Source of the DNA: Sphaerolaimus hirsutus | Lineage: Eukaryota > Nematoda > Chromadorea > Monhysterida > Sphaerolaimidae | Direction of reading: 5' to 3' | DNA: 64,000 bases | NCBI GenBank assembly: GCA_964036195.1 | Contig: OZ038455.1 | Coordinates: 4,357,855-4,421,854, forward strand | Shown here: positions 43,545 through 54,400 of the stretch, piece by piece | How positions within the stretch are numbered: position 1 is the stretch's first letter | How the letters are laid out: the number at the start of each line of letters is the position of its first letter | Notes under the pieces: generated by a model | Database searches by the model: none | What the model saw: the letters and a program-made list of their open reading frames with translations, nothing else | Told to the model about the DNA's origin: nothing | Translations under genes and position numbers: made by a program

Positions 43545-43845
43545 AAACACTGACAGCTCGCTGACAGCTCTCTTGCCAACCATCAAATAAAGTCTCAGCT
43601 CGCTGACAACAAAACGTAGTAAGCTGACAGCTCGCTGACAACATAACTGGGGCATTATGCAGCTCGCTGACAGAAGAGCAAATACATATGATGCACCCAC
43701 AGTCATTAAGCTGACAGCTCGCTGACAGCAACACTGGTGCTTTTAGAACTGGTTGCAGCTCGCTGCCAACTGCTGACTGCTCGCTGACAACAGTAAACAA
43801 GTGGCTGTCAGAGAGCTGTCAGTGAGTTGTCAGTGTTTTGTGGGT
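43545..43845. repeat. CAGCTCGCTGACA interspersed repeat cluster
   Basis: At least nine near-exact CAGCTCGCTGACA words at irregular spacing; edges AAACACTGACAGCTC and GAGTTGTCAGTGTTT are inverted, so this is probably a small mobile element whose subterminal motif is repeated. Confidence 0.75.
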
Positions 43846-43904
43846 CGCTGTGAAATGGGATGTCCATAAAATTCCATTTGGTCAGAACAAAACTGTTTTG
43901 GGGA

Positions 43905-44200
43905 GGGAAATGGACTTGTCGACTTTTGCCACGTGAGAACAATTTTGCTTCCGGCAACGACGAGGCTGCCTAATGGGCAATTTCTGGACTAGTTCACTAT
44001 TAGAAATCAGTGTCCACAGTGGACTTGTCACATTTCTTTCTTTTTATCCAAGAAAAAAGGAGAGGGGCAACGGACTTGTCAACTTTTTGTCCAAAACTTA
44101 GTGGACTTGTCGACTTGTGCTAAATGTGAAGAATAACAACAGATGACGTTCACGGGCCTACCTGGAACTTTTCATATTTTGGACTTGTCGACTTTTAGAA
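43905..44200. repeat. GGACTTGTCGACTTTT interspersed repeat cluster
   Basis: Five copies or variants of GTGGACTTGTCGACTTTT at about 43,911, 44,022, 44,070, 44,101 and 44,180, all on one strand and separated by unrelated sequence. Confidence 0.7.
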
Positions 44201-44266
44201 TTGGACGCCTCAATTGTAAAACGCATGTACACAAATGACGTTGGCGTATCAACGCGCAAATAACAA

Positions 44267-44584
44267 ATGACTGTGGTTGACAAATTTGTTAGTTTTAGAA
44301 AATCCACACATTTTTCATTTCCAAGACATGATTACGAACGCCAAACACCATGCGCCATTGAGAAAAGAAAAACGGTAGTTATTATGTTGCTTAAATATTC
44401 TGCGTTGGCGCAGTGCCAACAAAGGCGCCCTACTTTACTTTTTTTACTGTCAGCGGGCTTGGCATTCGGTCGAGAAATGAAAATTGAAATCGAAAATCTT
44501 TTTGATAAGACCATGAAAACTGGTTTCCGAAAAGTTCATTATTTTCACAAGCGAGCAAAATCTATGAATTCAGAACTTGAATAA
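44267..44584 (+). CDS. Isolated ORF, 105 aa, unsupported
   Basis: ATG to TAA, basic, no domain, signal peptide or repeat I recognise; no splice context. Listed only because it is one of few long open frames in unique sequence. Confidence 0.15.
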   Translation: MTVVDKFVSFRKSTHFSFPRHDYERQTPCAIEKRKTVVIMLLKYSALAQCQQRRPTLLFLLSAGLAFGREMKIEIENLFDKTMKTGFRKVHYFHKRAKSMNSELE

Positions 44585-45073
44585 ACACATGTAAAACAAG
44601 ACAAAAAATAGGAGTGGTTTGTGCGGAATGAACAGATGCTTATCTCGTATCATTATCTGATTGTGAGTTTCGTAGTTTCTGTGTAGATTTGAAAGAAATG
44701 TTGTGTATTTTTGTTGAGTATTTATGTGTGTAAATACGTACCTACTAAATACGTGTGCATCTTTTTAGTTCCCGTTAAAGGTGAAGTCATAGGTTTAATG
44801 CGACAAAAAAGGTTGAAAAGTAAAAATATGTTTCCGATTTTTTTGAAAAAAATGAATTTTGAATCAAAAGCTTGAAAACATAATAATAATAAATTTTTCG
44901 CTGACTTTTTTGTTTCACCTTTTATTTGTTGTTATGCTGTAATGTTGTTATGCCCCTTTACGCAGAAATATCGTGTTGTTGCCGATTTCTTGCAAATGTG
45001 TGCTTTCAATCAATTCACTGTCTCTTTTTGGAAGAAAAGCGTGTTTATTCTTAGACTTTTCAAAAAAGAAGTA
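44585..45073. other. AT-rich spacer, nothing recognised
   Basis: No TIR pair, RNA gene or exon seen. Confidence 0.4.
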
Positions 45074-45417
45074 CCGTATTATCGCGAAATACCCCCAGGG
45101 GGTTTATTATTTAACCAGCAAATTTTCAGGAGTGGGTTAATTCGAGGGGGGTATTCGAGGGAGAGTCTATCATTTCGCAAGAAATTTTGTGAAATTCCAC
45201 ATACTCATATTTACATAGATGTATAGGTACATGTGTTTATAGACGTATATATAGGTAGGTACGCATAAGCCCTGCCCCAACGTCACTCAGTCATTGGTTT
45301 CAACGTGTGTTCTGCATAATACAAATCACAAACTGCCGGTATTTGTCTTTACACTCAATTTGGGTGGGGGTATTTCGAGGGGGGTAATTCAAGGGGGGTT
45401 AATTCGAGGTAATACGG
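45074..45417. mobile_element. TA-flanked CCGTATT element
   Basis: TA-CCGTATTATCGCGAAATACC to TTAATTCGAGGTAATACGG-TA; core GTGTGTTCTGCATAATAC and TTTGGGTGGGGGTATTTCG. Confidence 0.8.
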
Positions 45418-45707
45418 TATCCGGAAGTTTCAACGATTTTACAAGATAAATAGGAAGACAGAGGAAAACAATAATGTTGTCGTGTAAAATCTAAAATAGA
45501 AGTGTTAAAGTATTTTCAACAAGCATCGATTTCCGTAAATGAATCCCAATTTCAATAGTGGAAAGAATGGCAAAATGTTTGTGTCAAAAATTTTTTTCAA
45601 CTTGAGAATGTTTCACAGAAATTCGTAAATATAAAGACTGTGTACGGTACACACTGGAACAGAATAAATACTGGCTAAAGAAAAGAAATTTTTGATATGA
45701 TCGTTAG

Positions 45708-46043
45708 CATAGGCGGCGCAAGTGCTTGTGCGCTTGTGAATGTCACAAGCGGAATTTTCGATGTCACAAGCAGAAATTTCACTGTCACATTGTGACGTTC
45801 ACAAGCGTGTATTGTACAAACAAGCGTGAAAGCTCAAAATTAGATCAAAATTGCTAAAATGTGCTCCATTTTGTTAATTTTCACCTTTATAATTACTATT
45901 TTCATCTACCTGTATACATCTATTTTTAGCCAATCTTAATTATATTTATAGGTATTTCGAAATTTTTGGCTGGCTGCCAACTTCACACAAGGGTGTCACA
46001 AGGTGAAATTTTGGCTAATGTGAAAGACCTTGCGCCGCCTATG
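45708..46043. mobile_element. hAT-like MITE, CATAGGCGGCGCAAG TIR
   Basis: CATAGGCGGCGCAAGTGC to ...CCTTGCGCCGCCTATG with the perfect TSD ATCGTTAG (45,700-45,707 and 46,044-46,051). Subterminal CACAAGCG and TGTCACAAG words. Confidence 0.92.
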
Positions 46044-46101
46044 ATCGTTAGGCGTGTGCAAGCTTAGTCTGCAATTGAATCTACACATTAAAACTGAAAT
46101 A

Positions 46102-46664
46102 CCGTACTACCTCCAATTATCCCCCTTGAATTATACCCCCTCGAATTGGCTCCCCCCTCAGCTAACCCCCCCCCCTCAAAATGGGCTGGGGAAATAATAA
46201 AATCCCTCTGGAATGATGTACATCAGTATGCAAATGCAATGTACCTGATGTATTTATTACTGCTAATTTGCATTGCAGCTACACATAGACTAGGTAGTTT
46301 GTGTAGCTATCTAAGTTTTTATGTCCAAATATATCCTGTTTGGACACATTTATTACCTGTTTTGGGTATGCAAATGCCTACTATTTACTACGATTTACGA
46401 AAATTTCTGTCGAAATAATACCCCCCTCGAATAACCCCCCCCCCTCAAATTTTGCGTTTTGTATACAAAAATTGGGAAATTTTTCAAATTGTTTCGCAAC
46501 AACTTAAACAGGTCAGTATACCCCCAACTTTTCATGACCCCCCCACCACTGAGAGAACCCACCCCCAACTCAATCTGATGACATTTTCAACCCAAACTAA
46601 TTTAGGTAACCCCAAGCCCCAAAGATTTGCACTAACCCCCGGGGTGTATTTCGAGGAAATACGG
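46102..46664. mobile_element. CCGTA element, subfamily 2 core
   Basis: TA-CCGTACTACCTCCAATTATC to TATTTCGAGGAAATACGG (right TA mutated to TT). Core shared with 42,112-42,540. Confidence 0.75.
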
Positions 46665-46919
46665 TTTTATTTTGAACATTTGAAAGAAGACAACATGCAG
46701 CTCAGAATATAATAAAGAGCATTTGGCATAGAAGACAAAAACATATTTTTATTTGATCCAAAGATACAAATATCACAGGAAAGCAGGAGATCACTTGTTG
46801 ACATCAGAAAAAAATCTCTTTTACATAAATATAAATAAAGATGCCACAACAGTGTGTTTTAGAAATTCAATGTGTTATATTGTCGGACAATAACAATTAT
46901 AATAAATATAAGCATTTAA

Positions 46920-47442
46920 GCGGGAATTAGAGCTCAGCGTCGATTCGACGTGAAATGATGACGTGAAATGATGTCGTGAAATTAATTACACGAGTGTGGA
47001 TCATGCTACGGGTCTACAATTTTCTAAGGATAATATATGAATCAATACCTCAATCGTGTCCAATACTGAGTGTTATCAGCCACAACTAGAGCGAATTGAA
47101 AAACTCAATTTTTATCATTCCACGTCATCATTTTACGTCAGGGAACAACTTGACATTTCACGTCAGACTATTGCAAGCAATAATCTGACGTGAAATGTCA
47201 AGTTGTTCCCTGACACTGTGACGTGAAATGATGATGACGTGAAATGATAAAAATTGAATTTTTCAATTCGCTCTAGTTGTGGCTGATAACACTCAGTATT
47301 GGACACGATTAAGGTATTGATTCATATATTATCCTTAGAAAATTGTAGACCCGTAGCATGATCCACACTCGTGTAATTAATTTCACGACATCATTTCACG
47401 TCATCATTTCACGTCGAATCGACGCTGAGCTCTAATTCCCGC
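46920..47442. mobile_element. 523-bp near-perfect palindrome with TTAA flanks
   Basis: TTAA-GCGGGAATTAGAGCTCAGCG to CGCTGAGCTCTAATTCCCGC-TTAA. Arms run continuously to a centre near 47,181; subterminal GACGTGAAATGATGACG arrays. Same family as 17,302-17,727 but much less diverged between its own arms. Confidence 0.88.
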
Positions 47443-47578
47443 TTAAGGAATTGAACACTTAAAATTATTTTCTTTAGAAAAGTGCAAAAAAGTTATTTTC
47501 TGAAAAATGCAAATAAAGCCTTATCATCTAAAAATTATAAAAGCGCTGAAGTTGATGTTCCTGTTTTATTCATCCATA

Positions 47579-47675
47579 CCGTATATCCTCGAATAAGTCC
47601 CTGTGGAGTTATTTTTTCAGCAGAAGTTTTTTTGGGGGGATTATTCGAGAGGGGGACTTATTCGAATATATATGG
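47579..47675. mobile_element. Short TA-flanked CCGTATATCC element
   Basis: TA-CCGTATATCCTCGAATAAGTC to TTATTCGAATATATATGG-TA, 97 bp; the smallest complete copy. Confidence 0.7.
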
Positions 47676-48424
47676 TAGGTAAATACATTAAGAAGCAATT
47701 ACATAAATGTGATGTCATGAAATTAGCCGTTATTGTGCACAAGCTATGTTAGCACAGTTATGGACATAAGCAATATTGGATTTTGACATAGATATCACTG
47801 AAAATAAGCACATTTCATTTAGACCACTTATGAAACGAAAAAAGGAAGAAACAAAAGCTGAAATCACTAAAATCACCTACCTAATTAGCCAAGATAAATT
47901 AGCCTGAATTGTGCTAAGCATAGTGAAACTTCCCACAAAAATAAGTAGGTAATATAAAAATTCAAATGAAAAAGCTCATCAAAAGTTGCCTAATATTTTT
48001 GTCTGTCCAGTCCACTTGACATTGCGATGTAAGTTGAGTGACAAGTAAGCCTAATAGGTGACGAGTGAATTGACTGAAAATATTTGTTGATTATAAATTT
48101 CCTTGTCACCTGGCTTACCAGTGACCACCACTAGGTACACCTTTACTACAATCACACTTTTTTCACAGACACTGTAAAATCTCATGAAGATGAAAAATGT
48201 CATGAAACATGTCAAACATATTTTTAAAAAAACATTAGAATGTGACATTTCACATTATTTTTATATCTTGCATGACATTTTACTTTTTACAGGGCATTTT
48301 ACATTTGATACATTTTACAGTCTCTGCAAGTGGCACCTGAACATAAACCCAATCAGTTGCTACACATCCCATCATACATCCCTCCATCCAACAATGAAAA
48401 CAACACAATTCAAACAACCACCCC
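47676..48424. other. Spacer / 3' region of the transporter gene
   Basis: A CATGTAAAATG-type element lies at about 48,170-48,330 (CACTGTAAAATCTCATG ... TTTTACAGTCTCTG). No AATAAA was seen on the minus strand close to the transporter stop. Confidence 0.4.
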
Positions 48425-51400
48425 TCACTTTTTCGCCGCGCCATCAGACTCGCTCAAATCCACGCCCTGGTTTCTTTGTGGGCCACCCCCTACAACCACT
48501 TCTTGGTCGTCGTACTCGCTGTACATGGTGGCCCAAGTTTGCACGTCGCCCGATGCCCACAGGGCGTACATTACGCCGCCCCACAGGTAGATCACCGCTG
48601 CTATGTAGAAGATTAGGTGCCATTGCATTTGGGTCTGCGTGGAGGGGGGGGGGGGTGATTTGCGGTGGGGACACTTAAACAGAAATTTTGTGATGCTGGT
48701 GGAAGCGGGTGGAAACGTGTCGTGCTAATTATGTCAAACAAAAATTGAAGAAAATTTTTTAATTTTTTTTAATTTTTCTGTTTTCAAAAAATCATCAGTG
48801 GAGAAAGCACATAAAAATATATTTTTTTTTAGAAAAATTCAAAATTCATTTTAGAAAAAAACACTTAACAATTCAGGTTTGCATCGAAGCAATTGTTTGC
48901 TATCATTCACAAGTATCACACCCATTTATTGCATGTTTGTAAATAATTCAAGAATGAAACCAAAACAAACCCCAGTGGTGACAATTGCTCCAACCAAAAT
49001 TGGACTTATCATTCCTGGAATTGTGGCAAATGAGTTTGACAGGCCCATCAGGATACTTGCGTACTGAAAAGTATAATAATGGAAATGTTTATATATGTTC
49101 AAACGCATATTTAAAAATGCAAGGAAAATAGGTTGAGAGGGGTGGCTTTTTGTTGCTTTACTTTAAGTACTGCGAGTGTAACAATATTAAACTGGAAAAA
49201 TATTGGACGATAAATCATGGATTGGAGAGAACACATTGTTTTATTCCAATCATGTTTTTCTTCCAACCATATTTTTCTTTTTCAAAAAAAACATGAATTT
49301 CCTATCATCCAGCCAAATTTAAAACTCTAGCAGCCTGCAAATTATCATTATAATATTCTCAAAAAACTTCACTTTTGCTCACCTGCGGTGCGATGTCCAG
49401 TTGATTCACACTGAATCCAGACCAAGCGAAACCGCCCAAACCAACTGAAAGCGTGATGAAAACTTGGGCCAGAATGTAATTCTCCGTCTGCACTGTTAGA
49501 ACTGTAAACAGCATTTGTGCTACCAGTGCTGAAAGGGTTTAATTTGTGGTGAATTTGTTGTTTTTGTAGGTGGACCTCATGATTAGCATTGAAAAATGGG
49601 GGATTTTAAGAAAATACTATTAAATTATATCACAATAATTTTGATAATGTTGAATATCTCAAAGGGAAAACATTATTACATTCCTTTGAAAATGACTGGA
49701 TTATATCCCTAAATCCTCGACTACAACCCCAGGGCCTGAGGAGTAATTTTTTCGTCAGAGTTTTTGAGGGTGGGAGTTATTGAAGAGGGTTTTATTCAAG
49801 GATTTGCGATATGCCAAATCAGAATATGGAGATCAACCATTAGGCCTAAAATTCCAAAGTCAAAAACCCAAAAAATCTACAACCACGAGAATGAAAACTA
49901 AATATGTTTCTATCAGATTAGGATACACACAGAAAAAAACATATTACAGTATCCAATTCTATCAAAGCAAATACTATATCAGATGACAACAGCCACAACT
50001 CACCCCCACTGCCAAAGGACTTCCTAACCAAGCCAGTGCTCATGCCATAGACCTCCCTCAAGTGGTCAGCTAGCTGGCCAGCCAAAATTAGAACAATGCC
50101 CATCATCAGGTATGGCAGTGATGTGGCAAAACTGGCCTGTGGGGGGAATTGATGGTTGGTGGTCAGTGGGTACTTATGTACTTTCGCATATGGATTTATA
50201 TTTGTAAATGGTAGGGCGATCCGGTAGAGATTATGCAAATGCTAATGGATCATTTCTACATCTTCCATTTGCACATGCAAACCAATGTGCACAGGCAGCG
50301 TATGTATTTAGGTAGTTGTAGATGTCCATAAGTTTTTGATTGTCTTATGCCGCCATTTCACCTTTTATCAGAGTTGCAAAAACGTATATACATTTTCCCA
50401 AAATACATTGGTATTCCAGGTATTTATAATTGGCTATTTACACAGGTCCCGGCAAAAAATAATTTTTAGTCAAAAGTGAATAATTGGCGTGAATGGGTGA
50501 TTTGCATATTTATAAGGTGAATTATCACCAAATTAGCATGCACAAAATTTTTGCAAGACAGTTATACCCGCCGATGCATATTCTTTGGGCGGGTAGTGTA
50601 AAATTTTTCCGATTAGTCTCAAATTTGGCATGCGTGTACTTGTTTGTTTAGTGAGTATGCATGCCAAATTTTAGCTCCGGGCAGTTACCGGTTTTCATTT
50701 TATTCATACTTTACTTTTTTCGATCACTGTATTTTTGTATAGTGATTGAAATCCTGCCGGGGACCGGGCCCCGGCAGGATTTCGATCACTATACAAAAAT
50801 ACAGTGATCGAAAAAAATTAAAATATGAATAAAATAAAAACCGGTAACCGCCGGAGCTAAAATTTGGCATGCATACTCACTAAACGAAGGAGTACACGCA
50901 TGCCAAATTTGAGACTAATCGGAATAATTTTACACACCCGCCCAAAGAATATGCATCGGCGGGTATAACCGTCTTGCAAAAATTTTGTGCATGCTAATTT
51001 GGTGATAATTCACCTTATTAACATGCAAATAACCCATACACGCCAATTACTCACTTTTGAAAAAAATTATTTTTTGCCGGGTCCCGGTCCCGGCTGGGAC
51101 CTGTGTAAAAAGCCTTTATAATCATGTTTACCTACATTTATGTTTTTGTAAAATACCATCATGTTTTGTTACGTTTTCCTGGCCGAAACACCCGGGTGTA
51201 CCAGAGAAAACGTAAAAAAAGCAGTTGCATGAAACAGATAATCTGTCAAAAGTATTGGTTGGGTGACAGCATCATGAAATATAGCACACCATATTTCCTC
51301 GATATACACCTCCCTTGAATTAACCCAAAATGAAATACCCCCCCCCCAAGTTTCCACTCGGAAAAAATAAACCGACTGGGGGTTTTTGAGGAAATACGGT

Positions 51401-54400
51401 AGCTATTGTTATAAGACAATAAGCATAGAGGATTAAGCACTTTTTTGAGGATTTTGAATCCACTCATTATGGTACTGTATTTGCTTGAATAGTCCCCCTG
51501 GGAGATTATTATTTCGCGAGACTTTTTTGAGGGGGAACTATTTGAGGGGGGAAATATTTGAGGGGGGGAATTATTCTTTCGTCAATTTTTTTGAGTATCT
51601 TTCTATCAAGTCATTTGACAAAATACCGTATATCCTTGAATAAGACCCCCCTTGAATAATACCCCCTTGAATAACACCCCCCTGTTGGGCAGGTGAGGAA
51701 AAAATAACGCCCCCCCCCTTGAAAAACTCCCCCCTCTTGAAGAAGTCCCCCCACTGGGTGAAACGATCGGTATACAACACACAACAATGAAAACGAGACA
51801 AACAGAAAAAAGCTATGTCTGGGCTGATTCATCGAATGCAAATGGGGTTTGGTGTGTGAAACGAAAAATACAAAAGAATGTTAGCCTACGGCCGGCATAC
51901 GTTGTTTTCGTTCTTGTTGAACTGGTGATTTTCTGCATTAGATGTGTTGACGGAATGCATACAAACAATGAATAAAGTGAAAGTTTTCCTGGAAGTTCTG
52001 AGGAAAAAATAACTCCCGCCCTTGAATAGTACCCCCCCTTGAATAACTCCCCCCCAAAAACCTCTGACGAAATAATAACGCCCCTGGGGTCTTATTCAAG
52101 GATATACGGTATGCATTTTCAACACAAAAACGTGCCAGTTTTGTTAAAATTTGGCACAACTAATTGATCAAATATCTTTAAACGGGGGTTATTTGAGGGG
52201 GGCATTATTATTTCCTCACTCATCTTACAGGGGGTATTATTCGAAGGGGGGAATTATTCAAGGGGGAACTATTCGGAGCAAATACGGTATATATACTTCA
52301 AAAATAGAAAACGTGTTTACGTTTACATTTACGTTTTCAAAAAATATCAGTATTTTAACAACTCTGCCCTTTACCTGGATACCCCCATCCACAAAATAGT
52401 CACCTCCCAACCTACCTTGCTGAGAGTCATATGCAGCACCTGTTCCATGTATTTGGGCAGGTACGTGAGCATGGTGTAGAAGCCCCAGTTTTCAGCGAAA
52501 TGAGCGATGCTAATCGCCCACACGGCTTTGGAGATCAGAATTTCGCGCCACGGAGGTGAAAATTGCTGGAAAATTTTGTATTTTTATTTGCTGAGTGATT
52601 TTGTATTGGCTGGATTATTTTAAGGCGTGTATTGGTGTTTTTGTTTGGATTCTGTCTACCATTGGTTAAACATTCTATTTAGTCTACACATGCACAAAGA
52701 TTGGGGTCTCAGTTTTATTAACAACATTGTTTTTTTGCCTTACTATTGAAAATGCAGCAAAACAAATTCAAGGGGTAATTCTTGAATATTGATTGAACAA
52801 AAGAAAACCCCACAATAACCATAACTACCTGCATCATTTGAAAGTTACTATTGCAAAAAAATATATTGAAAACACCTTTCCCTGTGCCTCAGTATAGCCA
52901 ATGGACCTTTTTATGTAGCTCGCCTCTTCTGGAGTGATAAATGGATCACTATCAACTGATGGAAATACAGTTTTGTACCATACAAAACACCAAAGTACAC
53001 CCAGAAGTCCTGTGTGGTGAAAAGAGTAAAATAGTTTGGAATCATACACAATTGTTATATTTTTGCACTTTTTACTTTGACTTTTTGCATTTTTGCACTT
53101 AGAAGCTTAAACTTTCTACTCAGTAACACATGGACACACTGTGCTGGGGTCTGTTGCGCAAGTGCAGAAGTAACAACTGCTTGAGAAGTGAGAAATAAAA
53201 TTTAAAAGTGAGAAATGGAATGGGGAGTTACCTAAAATTGTAGCAAAGTTCATGTTTCTCATTCTAATTCTTATTTTACTTCCCATTTCAATTCTCACTT
53301 CTCATTTTACTTCTCATTTATAATTTTATTTCTCTTTTAACTTATTAGGTACCGTAAATCCTCGAATAAGTCCCCCTCCGAACCCTCCCCCCTCGAATAA
53401 GTCCCCCTCCGAACCCCCCCCCCCCTCGAATATATCCCCCTCCGAACCCTCCCCCCTCGAATAAGTAGTCCCCCTCCGAACCCTCCCCCTCGAATAACTC
53501 CCCCTGTTAGCCGAGTGAGTAAAAACTTGCCATTTCACTCCCACTTAACATCACATCCCCACATCACTAATGAAATGACCCATCAAAAGCACCAAAAACA
53601 CACAAAAAAGTCTCAAAATGCCCAGCCCAAAAACCAACCAAAAACGTAGAAAATACTCGGCCACCCATAAGCGTTTCCCAGGGCCGCGCTAGCGGGCAAG
53701 CTTATCACCGTGCCGAAATAACTGCCGGCGAACGCGATCGTGGTTAATTTGGTTTTCTCAGAAGATGGTGCCCAATTTGACCATATCGCGTGCATCGCTG
53801 GGTAGGTGACGCCCTGAAAGTGGTTTTTCTTTTGTCATTTGTCGATTTATTGTCGATAGATTGTTGATTGTCGATTGTCGATCAGGCTAGGCGACAATTT
53901 CAATGCTCGAGTAATGCGAGTAAGCTATGGTGTACGTGCCTGACAAATTGAATATAATAGGATTTTTATGTAAATTTTATGGATTTCTATCTGTAAAATC
54001 AATATTTTAAAAAGAAAAAGGCGGAGTCGCAACTAACAAACGTGTTCTCCTGTGGGTTTTTTCGGGTTTTTTTGGAACGATTGATTTAAACGATGTTGTC
54101 ATAACTAGGGTGTCAAATTTCCGTTTCCATTTTCTATTTCCGCTTCTCCGCGGGAAATTTTTTTACCGTTCCGCTTTCCGTTTTCCGGCAGCTGAAAAAA
54201 TTTCACCTTTCCATGTTCCGTTTTCCGGCAGCCGAAAAATTTTACTTTCCGTTTTCCGCCAAGTGAAAATATTTTACCTTTCCGTTTTCCGTAAAAAAAA
54301 TATTTTTCGACACCCTAGTCACGACGACTGAGGCTCTCTGTGCATGTTTATTCAGTGTTCCATTCAGAAAAATCTTCCACACGCGAACCGGTGAACAATC

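Noticed and set aside
43545-43845. CRISPR-like array
   Set aside because: The repeated word is only about 13 bp, spacing is irregular (about 2 to 60 bp) and the host is a eukaryote with spliced genes.
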